From positions 106,999,450 through 107,063,449 of the forward strand of contig CM066992.1 of assembly GCA_033977485.1 (NCBI GenBank): a stretch of 64,000 bases of DNA. The letters are read 5' to 3'. The stretch is from Hydrangea macrophylla. Its lineage: Eukaryota > Streptophyta > Magnoliopsida > Cornales > Hydrangeaceae. Below, piece by piece: positions 11,145 to 22,241 of the stretch. The notes below the pieces were generated by a model. It had not been told where the DNA came from. It searched no databases and was given only the letters and a program-made list of their open reading frames with translations. How positions within the stretch are numbered: the stretch's first letter is position 1; each line of letters starts with the position of its first letter. The position numbers and the translations under genes were made by a program.

Positions 11145-11971
11145 GTGTGTGTGACATGCAAGTATCTAGAAATGAAGAGGAGGGTTGGGGTTACCTCAGG
11201 GGGCTCGATCCCTCTTCTTTCTTCTCCGATCACCTTCTTTCTCTCTTCTCTGTGTCTCTTCTTCTTCTCCAGTCTGTTGGTCTTCAGCGTGAGTGTGGGT
11301 ATGAAATGCTTATAGAGATAACGAGGCAGAGAGGGAGAGAAAGAGATGTTGAATACAATGTAGGGGGTGAGTGTATGTGTGTAGGCTGAGAGTATGGGGG
11401 GGGGGGGTGTTTGTTCTTCTCAAGCCCTCACTAATCACTCTCTCGGTTTCTCTCTCTATGAAATCAGTAGAGACTGATTTATGGGGTGGCTGAGAGTATC
11501 ATGAGAGAGTTAAATGAGGGTTATGGTGTGTATTTATAGAAGAGTGAATGGGGTGCACAATATGTATAAGTGGGTGTGTGTCCAAGGGTAGATTGAGTGG
11601 GGTCCACATAGGGTGGTGGTGTGGGTCCCACATCTCGGGTAGGTACACTGGGATGTGTGTCTGAGTCCTAAGGTATGTGCACTACTGACTATAAGTGATA
11701 CAGAATATGTAAATCTGTACCAGGATGAGTGCAGGTCCAAATGTAGGTCTACCTAAGGTTTCTAATATAGAAATTATAAACGCCGGGGTTACGACCATCC
11801 TAAAAGACTCCAGGTTAAAAGTATCGTCGTTGTCGTCAAGACGTTGACTGAGAATCCTATCCAAGGGTTTTTAATTAAGAAAATCCTAATGGACCTTCTG
11901 TAACTGTCAGCACGGTGACGTCATCACTTCTAATCCTACGTGGAATTTCTGGGGAAAATTAGGGTGCTACA
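11145..11971 (-). mobile_element. Minus-strand LTR fragment (TGTAGCACCC start)
   Basis: On the minus strand the fragment begins TGTAGCACCCTAATTTTCCCC at 11971. A TATA box follows about 430 bases in, and the fragment is cut at 11144 where the Tekay-like LTR ends. The start resembles Tekay/Reina-type LTRs. No coding region is visible. A run of 12 G lies near 11397-11408. Family and the missing 3' end are uncertain. Confidence 0.5.
11531..11538 (-). promoter_or_regulatory. TATA box of the minus-strand LTR fragment
   Basis: The minus strand reads TCTATAAATACACACC, a strong TATA match. It is placed about 435 bases after the LTR start at 11971, a reasonable U3 length. Confidence 0.5.
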
Positions 11972-12267
11972 AGTATAAGATGATTATTTGGATGCTAATT
12001 GAGGCCCGTCGAGAGACGGGGCAAGTTGAGGGTGTTTTAGTCGCGACAATGTCTCCTTCCTCTCTCGTACCAAAACCCCGAGCCAAGTTCTTTGGTTATG
12101 AAGGGTCGGTGCCCTTTATCCGTTTGGGTGAGTCAAAATTAGGTTTTTTGGTTCCTTAAAGACCAAGTGGCGACTTTGTATCTGTTTTCAACTGACTTTT
12201 TTTCTCTTTGATCCAAATCAATTTCAAACCAAACTGAAAGAGTGGACGACCGGTTTCGCATGTCCAC
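11972..12267 (+). repeat. Tat-type LTR 3' end, copy 2 of the flanking direct repeat
   Basis: This copy starts with AGTATAAGATG directly after the minus-strand LTR start and ends GCATGTCCACA. It matches 6659-6956 over its whole length with about 5% difference by eye. The two copies bracket a 5.0 kb block of other retroelement pieces. Confidence 0.7.
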
Positions 12268-12276
12268 AGGCTTTTG

Positions 12277-12455
12277 ATCATTTTGTTTTCCTTCTCTACA
12301 ACAATTCATTGATATCATATTAATAATATACAAGACGTGACCAAAAACATTGTCATTGTGCATAATAGATTAAAGTTACGTTTTGATTGATTTTTTTTCT
12401 TCACTGCAATAATTCATTAATATCATATTAATAATATACAAGATGTGATTGAAGA
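12277..12455. repeat. Two diverged ~70 bp direct repeats, period 108
   Basis: The phrase ATTCATT(G/A)ATATCATATT, then AATAATATACAAGA(C/T)GTGA, occurs at 12304 and 12412, each preceded by a T-rich stretch. Nothing else is recognisable between 12268 and 12600. Confidence 0.6.
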
Positions 12456-12749
12456 CCAAATGTCTCCCAATCAAACAAAAACTAGGAAAAGGTAAGAGCC
12501 AATCAAAATCAACACAAGATTCTCCAGCAACAATCAAAATCAAAAGTTCTATTCCCTGCCAGCACCACCATTGGTTACTCTTATCTCCATTTTTCTCTCC
12601 TCTTTTCTAACTTTGATCTCTCTCTCTCTCCACTGTACTAGTATCCCTTCATCTTCTCAAATTCTTCCTGTGATCGAGCATCTAGGTACGTGGGTGTAGA
12701 GAGTAATAAGAGGTGGTGAGAGCTTTGCAGATTAGGGCTATTTTGGAGA

Positions 12750-12860
12750 TATGGGTGGGTGTGAAGAGTAATTTGTTTTAACCAAAATTAAAATGGTGGG
12801 TGTAGAGAGTAAATGGGTGTAGTGAGAAAAATGGGTGGGTGTGAATAAAATTTCCTTTTG
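12750..12860. repeat. Degenerate GGGTGGGTGTG repeats
   Basis: The words ATGGGTGGGTGTGAA, ATGGTGGGTGTAGAGAGTAA and ATGGGTGGGTGTGAATAAAAT recur within 110 bases. They are the opposite-strand counterpart of the CACCCACC text at 48893-49040, suggesting a shared element. From 12860 to 13640 I see only AT-rich sequence, an (AT)n tract at 13259-13280 and an 18-19 base G run near 13512-13531. Confidence 0.4.
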
Positions 12861-13645
12861 AAAAATTCGTGCAAGTTACTTATTTCACTTGTTGCATTCT
12901 TATAATATAGTAGATATATATATATGTATATATTTTAAAGTGAATCTTAATTTAGTGCGGAATAAGGAGGAAAAATAACCAATGCAACAATGATATAATG
13001 TCACCTACATCGCCATACTACTGCATCTAGAGTGATTTTGTTGATAGCTAAAAAAAAGAGTGATTTTATTGATACGTGATATTATATATATCATCAAAAC
13101 TATCAATGTAACAAATATTTTCTCCTGAATTAGGTTAGTGCACCTCATAGATACTGCAGAGCATTTCCAATCATGTACTCTAATTTCTAATGTATTATGA
13201 AATTACTTTTTCCTCTACTCAGGATACTGCATGCCAATTAAGGTTATTCATCCATGTATATATATATATATATATATATGATGGTAGAAATGCATAATGA
13301 TGATGAATATACAGGGGTTTGTTGGGGGCTCTAATGCAACGGATGGCAGGTACTGTTCTGTAACGGTATGGGTCGATGCGTAATCCTCGCTTATTTATTT
13401 CAATTAAATTCAATTCAATTGTTGAATAAGATACTATATGTATATAATTTAATCGGCATTCAGTGAATCAGGCAGGTGTTGTTTCATGGTCTATATGTAT
13501 ATAGTTTCTCAGGGGGGGGGGGGGGGGGGGTGGGGTCGGCGCCGGCCTAGCATCTTGCAAACATCAAAGTTGGGATTGTTATTATATAATATTTGACTTT
13601 GAGGTGGGCACTTAACTGTAGATTTTACTTGGGTATATTAAATAC

Positions 13646-13857
13646 GAGTAATGTTAGATCTACAATAAAATGCATAATTAAATGTATAATTTTGTTTAAA
13701 ATTATTGAATTTCGTGTTAAAAAAGTTGTACATTCTTTTTTTTTTTTTTTTCTTTTTTTGTCTTTTTCTGTGTACAGATTTTTCAACACGAAATCCAATA
13801 ATTTTAAACAAAATTATGTATTTAATTATACATTTTATTGTGTATCTAACATTACTC
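13646..13857. mobile_element. 212 bp MITE with ~95 bp terminal inverted repeats
   Basis: The left arm starts GAGTAATGTTAGAT and the right arm ends ATCTAACATTACTC. The arms pair over about 95 bases around a short T-rich loop, so both strands read nearly the same. Flanks ATTAAATAC and ATTAAATCT form an imperfect 9-base target duplication (7 of 9), suggesting a Mutator- or hAT-type MITE. It ends 138 bases before the TATA box of the RING-H2 gene. Confidence 0.85.
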
Positions 13858-13994
13858 ATTAAATCTCATTAAATACTACTACTACAAACAAAGTCTGTCC
13901 CTCTTAACTTCCAAAAGTCAAAGGTTGGCTCGTACTTTACTCCAAAGCCAAAGAAGTACTCCAGGCATTGAGTTGACTACAACACCTAGCTGCC

Positions 13995-14002
13995 ATATAA
14001 AA
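13995..14002 (+). promoter_or_regulatory. TATA box of the RING-H2 gene
   Basis: TATAAAAG sits in CCATATAAAAGGCAGG, 110 bases upstream of the ATG. That predicts a transcript start near 14027 and an 80-90 base leader. Confidence 0.6.
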
Positions 14003-14111
14003 GGCAGGGGCTTCACCCTCCGAGTTCTTCATCCCGCTTCCTCATCACTTTTTTTTTTTAATATATACTCCACTACATATTATATAGGCGCCTGGTAGCT
14101 GCTGCAGAAAA

Positions 14112-14624
14112 ATGATACTATCATGTCTAGCATATGGTCAGTCTGGTATGTGGACTGCAACGATTGTGTTGTACACTTGTATATGGATACCTTATGTAGA
14201 GATGAAGCGGAGTGTAGTTGTGAAGATTGTGGGGTTGATGATGTTCTTCAACCCATACCTGCAGCTAATTCAGCCACAGCTAGTACTACTGGAGGAGACA
14301 GCTCATGATCATCAGCACTACTCTCACTCTCATGATCATAAAGGAGGAAATGTGGATCATCTTCATCTTCCAGTTGTTAAATTTGAAGATTTGGAGTGCT
14401 ATTTCAGTAGAGGAGGAGGATCATCATCCTCATCATCATCATCAGAAGAAGAAGAGCCTTATTTGTTGTGCTGTTCAGTTTGCTTGGTAGAATTTAAGAG
14501 GGAAGAAGTGGTTAGTCAACTCCCTAGATGTGGCCATGTCTTCCACACTTCTTGCATCCACACTTGGCTCCACCCTAATCACTTCACCTGCCCCCTCTGC
14601 AGGTCTCTTGTTCTTAAACATTGA
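14112..14624 (+). CDS. RING-H2 zinc-finger protein (putative E3 ubiquitin ligase, BRH1/RHA-like)
   Basis: A single-exon frame of 170 residues. The C-terminal RING-H2 finger has all eight ligands in C3H2C3 order: C121, C124, C140, H142, H145, C148, C160 and C163, with the usual proline after C160 and tryptophan 152 that contact an E2. Upstream are a hydrophobic N-terminal part (about residues 14-47) that may anchor it in a membrane, a His-rich stretch (about 65-80), an LPVVKFEDL motif typical of RHA/BRH1-like plant proteins, and a serine run followed by acidic residues (about 104-116). Such proteins transfer ubiquitin from E2 to substrate; the substrate is unknown. The ATG at 14112 follows AAAA and is the first in the message predicted from the TATA box. 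Later methionines at residues 13 and 31 are alternatives. Length and composition fit an intact gene, unlike the decayed surroundings. Confidence 0.85.
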   Translation: MILSCLAYGQSGMWTATIVLYTCIWIPYVEMKRSVVVKIVGLMMFFNPYLQLIQPQLVLLEETAHDHQHYSHSHDHKGGNVDHLHLPVVKFEDLECYFSRGGGSSSSSSSSEEEEPYLLCCSVCLVEFKREEVVSQLPRCGHVFHTSCIHTWLHPNHFTCPLCRSLVLKH

Positions 14625-14658
14625 TTATTACTACTGAGTAATACACAATTATAAGGTT

Positions 14659-14664
14659 AATAAA
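14659..14664 (+). terminator. Candidate polyadenylation signal of the RING-H2 gene
   Basis: AATAAA lies 35 bases after the stop codon. It is short of independent support, since AT-rich sequence offers many such hexamers. From 14665 to 15097 I see no gene. Confidence 0.3.
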
Positions 14665-15116
14665 TTACACTCGCCTCAGAGCCTCCCCTCGATCCCCTGA
14701 GGTATATATGTTCTAATTACACACACTTCTCTCCCATTTTGAAGGAAGGAATAACGCATACCTCGCTTATCAATGACCAACTGCTACAACAGAAGTATTA
14801 AAATACCCATGAGCTAAAACACTATATATCAAACACAACAAATCATTGTAATTTTCCATTTTTTTTTTCTTTTTTCAAATTTTGCTTTTGTTTCTCTTCC
14901 TATCTTCTTTTGACAACGGGATAGTCGGCGGCGTTACAAAACCGGCTGCTAGATCTTTAATTTATTTGTCTAATATTTCACCGAAATCAACAAACCTACC
15001 CAATTGAAATCCTATCAACCTTTTTCATTTGATTCTTTTTTTGTCTCCATTAAATGTGGATGTGGAGGTCTTGAAGATGAGGGTATGGTACGTGGATCAC
15101 CCTCACAAAAAACATT

Positions 15117-15335
15117 TATTGTGACGAAGTTTTTTGTGACGGATCAAAATCCGTCACAATAAATGTTTTTGTGACGGATTCTGTGACGGAAATATAAACG
15201 ACACAAATATTGATTTATTCGTGACGGAAATGTACATATCCGACACAAATAATTTTTATTTGTGACGAAAATGTGCCTATCCGACACAAATACGTTTTTA
15301 TTTGTCTCGACTTCATTTAATCCGTCATAAATAAT
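15117..15335. repeat. Left subterminal repeats of the CACTA-like element
   Basis: Alternating GTGACGGA and TCCGTCACA/TCCGACACAAAT words, six or more, recur at about 20-45 base spacing in both orientations, forming potential hairpins. They match the array at 20526-21060. Confidence 0.8.
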
Positions 15336-18300
15336 TTTTTTTTGTGGCGGGAAAAGTTGGGGGCAAAAGTGAGTACATGAACAAAAGAAAAAAGAAAAAA
15401 AGATTTCTAGAGGGACAATCTCTCATTCTCTCTTTTCATCTTCTCATTCTCTCTTTTCATCCACCGCCGCCTCCGATGCCTCCCTCCTCCTGTGATGCCC
15501 TCCCTCCTCCTCCACCCTCCCTCCCTCCCTCCGACGCCCTCCCACATCCGACGGAGACAGCCTCCTCCTCCTCCTCCTCCTCCTCCGAAGACAGCCTCCC
15601 TCCTCCGACTCCTCTAACTCCTCCTCTGTACGACACCTCCACTCTCTCTCTCTCTTGGTGGTCTTTGCTACATTGGTAAGTTCCTTATATGTCTAGGGCT
15701 TAAAACCCCCAATTTTTGTTTAGGGCTTAAAACCCCCAAATGCTACAATCTCTTCATCAAACACTAAAATAATTTCGCGATTTTTACAGTCGTAGGCACA
15801 AATCAAAAAAAGAAAAACAAGTTCTCTCAGATCTAAGATCTGGTAATTTCGATTTATTCTCACCTTATTTTTTATTTTTTTTTATTTTTTTCGGTAGTAT
15901 GTATGTATGTGTGTATATATATGTATATATTGTAGTTGATTTGATGGTTTTTGGTGATATTTCTTGTTTGTTTGCTGAGAAATGTAGTCATGGCTGAGTT
16001 TTGTAACTTTTTATCACAATATATATATATATATATATGAATTTAATAAGTTAAAGAAAAAAATATGTATCCCTCTTTATGGAATGAGATGTTCTTCTTC
16101 TGACCTCACATCTCATGGTTTCTCCATGAAACTTTGACACACTAAGTAGTTGCTTTAACACATCTTGTCAAATTTTTTGAATAGACTTCGAATCCATTCA
16201 ATCTGTCAAAATCCAAGAGCCTAACAATGGGACCATTTTTTCTTGCCCTGTTCATAATTATTAACTGTACGTACCACAAAAGAGAGAATCTAAAGAAAAG
16301 TAGGTTGTTAAATAACTCGTTTAAACTCTATTTCAATTTCAATGGCTTCCCATACACCAAGAGACACTTTCAGTACGTTGGTCTCTGCATTACACTTAGT
16401 CACTAACTAACGCAATTATCAAATTATGCGAACTAGATTGTTGAAGACCGCATTCTAAACCAAGATAGTTATCAGAGAGAGTTAGAAAAAATAGATATTA
16501 CCCTTTCTAAAAATATTTTCGAATAAGGAAAAAATTTTAATCTGAAAGAAGAAATACATATGCCAAAGTTAAGAAAGGACTAATTGGTGTATTGTACAAG
16601 CAATAGTAATCCTACATGTTACAATCCATTTGACTATCTCAGAAAATTGGTATTGAGTGGAGTCTAATCAGTAGGCATAACTCACATTCACAAAACTTTT
16701 GTATAAAATCACACGACTTTTAATGAGTTGGCCACTACGAGTGTTGTAATGAGTTGGCCACTATGGAAGCTGTCTAAATGTTAGGACTTGTTTGGATTGC
16801 AATTGTTGCTGGTAATGTATCAATGCTTCTCCAACCATATAAATTTCCCTTGCTATTTTCTATTGAAAAAGTAGCATAAGTTAAATGGGGGCATGGGTAC
16901 TTTTACTTGTATAATTTTTGTTCAGTATTATCACATTCTTGAGTGTACTTGTATAATTTCTTTTTTTGGAAATGAATTATTTTCCCTTTGTTTAGTGTAT
17001 AACAACTTTTTTTTATTATTGAAATTTCATACTACAAAGTTCAAATGATCTATTATCAATCCAATTCGTGTATCTAGCAGTGCAGAGTTTAGCTAGTTCA
17101 AATGATCTATTATCAATCCACTTCGTGTTTTGTTGCATTCATATCTACTCTTATACATATATATATATATATATATATATAAAAGGCAATGCAATTCTCC
17201 TTCCCACAACCTTCCACCTGGAGCCTATGTGGCATTCTCAATCAAATCCACGTTGCTCATTCAGTCAAGTAAAATGGATGAGATATTATATACATGTAAA
17301 TGTTATTTAACTTAATTTAGCTACTAATTAATTTAAAATAGTAACTCACTGCTCCATGTAATTGCATTGTTATATTTTTCACAATCAATTTGATATTTTT
17401 GTTCCCACAAAATGAATCATTTTTGTTTATATACATTTAGGCTTGCCTTTGGTTGAACTTTTAAAGTTACTCAAGGATAATAATATTTAGTTCACTTTAG
17501 AAGTTTCAGAAAGCTTAGGAAATTCTGAAAAATAGATGAGTTTGACAAGTTGTTTATGAAACCTACAGAGATGCTATTGTGACTTAGATGAAGAAGAAAA
17601 TAGGACCTGGTGTAAGCAAGCACAACATATGTGGATGATTTTAATGGATAAGAATGTAGTATGTTTGAGAAATAATGCATGTTGGGTTTGCTCATATAAA
17701 AGCTAGGAATGTCTACTTCCCATGTACATCAGGCATGGCTTATGGTTATAGTGAATATCTTTTGTTTCATTATGCTCTTTAAGATTTAAGGCAATCACCT
17801 TATTCGCAAAACTTTGACATAATCGCCTTATTCCTATTTTTGGGGTCAAATGCTTTGGTTGAGGTTACTTTACTTTTTTATGAGCTCATCTATTAAAATG
17901 AGGTTCACTATCTTTAGGCTCAGTGGATAAATTGGTGGTAGATATGTCCTCCATAGATTTGCAAGCTTAAATATGTTGGTAGTTAGGTCATTGGTATCTG
18001 TTATATGTTTCATGGAATGCTATTCTGGTGGTTTAGCTAAAGTTCTTATTTGTCTATTTTATTTCTAAACGTCTTTCTAAATTAAAAATGCGCGGATCTG
18101 TTTCCATGTAGTCTTGTTTATTCCATACATCCTCTGTACTTGGACCATCTTCACTCACATCATAGTGAACCACATGGAATCTAGACAATCACATTGCATT
18201 ATTGGAACCTTCTTGGTGAGAGTTCCTTGCACGAGGGTCTTCTTTAATCCAAAAGATGAGCCTTCTTCGTGCATTTAGAACCATGATCCCAACCTGAAGT

Positions 18301-19203
18301 TACTTCGTATATGCATTCAAAAGAAATACCAAAGTGTAACGAATTTAGGTACAACTTTACCACTAATCACTGGTGGTAATTGAACTCTTGCTTATAATCA
18401 TTTACATTGATGCTAGGCGAATGCAGAGATTACACCTTGCTGGCTTCTTAATCTTAATTGTATAATTTGAGATTTTCCAACCCTGGTGGATAACGTGTGC
18501 CAACTCACTTTGGTTTAGCTTATCTTTTGGTAAGATAAGACCATGATCATGCTAAATTGAAATTCTAAGATCGCTTCACACATTCCTTTCAATTTGTGCA
18601 ACCTGGCATGTGCCTGTTTCATTGTGTTTTTTGACAGGTAAAATCTGTTGTGATGCATACATTAAATTGGACGAGATTCACTGTGGCGGTAGAGTCCTTC
18701 CTTAAGATAGGTTAGAATGAATGCCTCATGCAGCCGATTTATCTTCTTTTTCACTCATTGCCTGCCATTTTATTGTTTTGATGTTGTCATTGCCCATTAA
18801 ATTTATCAGCTCGAGTACGTGCGCAGAAAAAAGAAGGTTCTTTCAGATACTTGATGGCTTCAAATTAAATCATGTATACCTTTTGCAGGGCGAGTTTCAA
18901 CTTTGCAGGAGGGAAATATGATGGAAAATATAAATAGCTTTCCCTGGTCGAAACACAAGCCCATTGGTTCTTGGTATGCACAATAGGATTTATAGTTAAA
19001 TTTTCCCCTGAAGTATATGGATATATATATATATATATTATATCACTGATTTCTATGCTTAAACTAAAGGTGTTTATATTTGTTTGTTAGGTTCGAGATT
19101 TAAAGATGCAATCCAAGACTCAAATTCATATCTTGCCATAGAGCTAGCCTGTCTGTGAGGTATATCTTCTTTTTTCAGAAGAGATGATTCTGTACATGGG
19201 AAA

Positions 19204-19206
<3 letters not shown>

Positions 19207-19264
<58 letters not shown>
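19207..19264. repeat. (CT)n microsatellite
   Basis: About 29 uninterrupted CT dinucleotides lie in an intron of the RUS-like fragment. They generate long spurious Arg-Glu frames on the minus strand. Confidence 0.95.
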
Positions 19265-19266
<2 letters not shown>

Positions 19267-19796
19267 ATGCACACTTGAGTACAAGCATTGTTGTGAGTTA
19301 GTACGGATGCAATTTCTTTTTGATTGATTACAAAAAGAGAGATATATGGTGACATACAATCCTACTAAAGGCAACATATTTGCATTTCTGAAGGATCAAG
19401 CGAAATCAGATGACATATTGAAAGCAGCTTTCCATGTGAGACAACTGACTTTTGGTGTTCTAATACCATGACTTTAAGATAGTTGTGGTTTAAGCTCAAT
19501 TTACCTTGTGTAACAGGCTCAGGTTCTTCTGCATATCATTCATTTATCAAATGGGAACCAATCTTCTAGTGGGAAGCATCAGGAAGATGAGCGTGCTATT
19601 TTCTTCTCCACCATAGCAAATGTTGAAGCTCATATAGTGGAATCGTATAAGATGGTCTCAGCTTTATATGGCCATTTTAAGAGCGAAGCTACAGAACAGG
19701 TAGCAATAATCAACATCTTCATCTTCTTGCAGAATTTTAATTCAGTTTTGAATTTTGTTTGCCAAAATGTTTATAATGTGCTTTACGAGCGACCAG

Positions 19797-19910
19797 GGGT
19801 GGAACTAGAAATTTGAAATTGGGGGGCCGGGTTACTAGTTATACTATCCAATTTGAGCACATGGGGGTTCGGGGGCAGCGCCCCCGAGGCAAGTTTTTTT
19901 GGAGCCTATT
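19797..19910. mobile_element. hAT-like element scrap
   Basis: The phrase CAGGGGTGGAACTAGAAATTT, then GGGGGTTCGGGGGCAGCGCC and CCCGAGG, resembles the ends of plant hAT elements. It also matches in part the G-rich block at 60139-60165. No opposite end is found nearby. Confidence 0.4.
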
Positions 19911-20525
19911 TATACCATCATGTGATCTACAATTGTTTGTTGTATAGCATGAATTAACATTAGACTCGTCATGTTGTTGGTGCTACTTTGAGATAAGAAA
20001 TTTGTGCTAAAATTTAGTATGCTATATTATAAAAGTGCCAAAGAGTTGTATGTTGGTTTTGGATTGTGATGAATTTATTTACACAGGCTTAAGAACATTT
20101 TTGGATGTTCTAAAAATAGATGTAACTCTGCCGATTTTTTGTTAGGAATCATAGCCTTTTTTTTTGTTCGTGTTGCTTGTTAGGATAGTTTTTTATTTGT
20201 ATTTTTGGTCTTATTTTGCTCTTTGGGTTGTAAGATGGCTGCATCATTATATTTTTTATTGAACTTTTATTTTCGGTTTCAGGTTGTGGCGAGAGATTCG
20301 AGGATTTGGATAATGATGAGAATCAATTATGAGCGTAAAGATTTTATTTAGATTATTATTATTTTTTTCTACTGATGTCAGTTATGAAATAATTATATAT
20401 GAACATATACTTTATTGTATCTTGTTTTTATCTTTAAGTAATATACTTTTAAATTTTCTGTGGTTGTCGTAAAAAAGAGCATGACATAATTTATTGTAAT
20501 GGAGAAATAATGATTTTTGGTAATA

Positions 20526-21060
20526 TTACAAAAATTTCCGTCACAAATATTTTTTGTGACGGTTTTGGTAATATTTGTGGCACAATATCTAAAATTCCGT
20601 CACAATTACTATTTATGACGATTTTGGACTTACACAAATAAAGTGCCTTAAAGCAAAATGTGACACTATTATTTGTGTCAAACATAAATCCGTCACAAAT
20701 AGTATTTGTGACGGATCTAGGTCAACACAAATAAAGTGCCTCAAATCAAATGTGACCCTACTATTTTTGTCGTACACAAATCCGTCACGAATACTATTTG
20801 TGACGGTTTTAGGTCGACACAAATAAACTGTCACAAATAATAAGTATATGTGACACCATTTTTTGTGTCACACGCAAATCCGACACAAAATCCGTCACAA
20901 ATACTTTTTGTAACGGAATTTAACCCGACACAGACTTTTTATGACGCTCCTATCTTGTGTCGGGCACAAATCCGTTACAAAAGGTACAATTCCGTTACAA
21001 AAAGTATTTGTGACGGAATTGCACCTTTTTTGTGACGGATTTTTTCCGTCACAAAAGACA
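20526..21060. repeat. Right subterminal repeats of the CACTA-like element
   Basis: More than a dozen alternating CCGTCACAAATA and TATTTGTGACGG words, with CGACACAAAT variants, recur about every 20-60 bases and can pair as hairpins. They match the left array, supporting one element. Confidence 0.85.
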
Positions 21061-21349
21061 TGTTTTTTTGTAGTGTTGTTTTTCTTCTTTTAACCTAGTG
21101 TTTTGAATTTTGGACATATTGTCTTTGAAAAATTTCTAGAATTATGGTGGAATTGGGTACTTAACTGGTGGAGTTTGGTGTTTTTTCATGTGTGTAAATA
21201 TATATTAGGTGACACCTGGTACATGTCTTTTATCTTTATCAATAACCTTTAGAAAAGAAAGGATCTTGGAATGTTACTGTTCATCTGTCCCATCGGTATG
21301 AAGTTACTATTTTACCCCTCTACTTTCTCGAACGATTTCATTTACAACT

Positions 21350-22241
21350 ATCACACCCCAACCCGCCTCGTGCGGATTGGGACATGTGTGACAATGCCAC
21401 AAATGCCCAAATACATTAATTAGCAAAGAAATATGGAAGTCACTAAGAAAACCATGAGTTAAACAACATAAAAGAATCTTGTTGTGACAAAACAGCCCCA
21501 ACAATATGATCAAATTTTATTCCAAAATATAGATATTTGAGTCCCGGTTCCAATGCAAAAAACGGTGCACGAATCCGAGTTTTCTAGAATGAGTTATGCA
21601 CGTTTCCGTAAAATTTGATGTGCAGTGAAATTTGTATGCGGATCGATCCGCCCTTTAGACCCGGATCGATCCGATTTAGCATTTTTCAGTAGAATGTCCT
21701 CTAAAAAGCCTGGATCAATCTGTCCTTTAATCCAGATCGATTTGGGTTCTGCAGAATGCATTTCTACTGCTAAAAACTCTATTTTTACATATCCAAATCA
21801 TACCCAAACCTCATTATTGATCCAAACATCATAGAAACTCTTAGAAATACCTCCCAAACACACTTAATCAAGTCTACAACATATTTAAGCTTTTTTTTAT
21901 AACATTAAAACATCATTCAAAACATGTTTACAACCTCTCATGAGTCAAAACAAACCATGAAACACGTCTCTTGCTCAAACAATTTAACCATAAGAATTTT
22001 ACCAACAACAATCCCAAAACTTTGCATATAACTCAATTATACATGGAATTGTCCAAAATAGTTTCGACACAAACCCGGACTCACCGAATCAACCCAACAC
22101 AACAACTAACACAATACCAACCATGACATAGAAATTACATAAGTTTTCCAAGTTCAACCCCCAAGCTACCAAATTACATGTTGGACGAATAAAGCCCCAT
22201 GATTGCAACAGGAGTACTAATATCACCACATTAGAAACTAC
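21350..22241 (-). mobile_element. LTR-like fragment, minus strand
   Basis: On the minus strand this region ends ...GGCGGGTTGGGGTGTGATAG near 21349, resembling gypsy LTR ends. No coding sequence is seen. It contains palindromic GGATCGATCC words at 21639-21740. Boundaries and family are uncertain. Confidence 0.35.
21639..21745. repeat. GGATCGATCC palindromic words
   Basis: Two perfect copies of CGGATCGATCCG (21639-21650, 21662-21673) and two decayed copies (GGATCAATC at 21712, CAGATCGATTTG near 21733) lie 20-50 bases apart. Confidence 0.8.

Larger units (their letters stand above)
18638..20351 (+). pseudogene. 3' exons of a RUS (root UV-B sensitive, DUF647) family gene, captured copy
   Basis: Splice-bounded pieces read in order. 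18638-18710: VKSVVMHTLNWTRF-like. 18889-18973: LQEGNMMENINSFPW-like. From 19091: GSRFKDAIQDSNSYLAIE-like. About 19335-19435: KERYMVTYNPTKG then SDDILKAAFH. 19517-19699: 61 codons starting AQVLLHIIHLSNGN. 20283-20351: last exon, stop at 20349. The order and wording (tail-length exon, E-N-I..FPW, a DILKAxFH helix) fit the C-terminal half of plant RUS proteins from memory. Acceptors and donors are mostly AG/GT. Exon 2 carries what looks like a one-base insertion near 18966, and a (CT)n tract and a hAT-like scrap sit in introns. The upstream half is absent. It is enclosed in a CACTA-like element, so probably non-functional. Confidence 0.65.
15098..21075. mobile_element. CACTA-like element carrying gene fragments
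   Basis: The right end reads ...ACATGTTTTTTTGTAGTG (21075), the complement of a CACTACAAAAAAACATGT terminus. The left end CACCCTCACAAAAAACATT (15098) is a degraded match. Both ends carry dense GTGACGG/CCGTCAC subterminal repeats in both orientations, the hallmark of CACTA elements. No transposase is recognisable inside, so it looks non-autonomous. The cargo at 18638-20351 resembles the 3' exons of a RUS gene. The three-base flanks (GAT/TTG) do not match, so the left boundary is uncertain. Between 15336 and 18637 I see low-complexity and AT-rich sequence only, including a proline-coding CCT-rich stretch at 15470-15660. Confidence 0.6.

Noticed and set aside
13593..13862. Overlapping 89- and 73-residue frames on opposite strands
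   Set aside because: They encode almost the same peptide because the sequence is the palindromic MITE; not genes.
15344..15679. Proline-rich 111-residue frame
   Set aside because: It arises from CCT/CCG-rich low-complexity sequence next to the CACTA subterminal repeats. No domain or codon pattern supports a gene.
19074..19377. Arg-Glu repeat frames on the minus strand
   Set aside because: Direct translation of the (CT)n microsatellite at 19207-19264.
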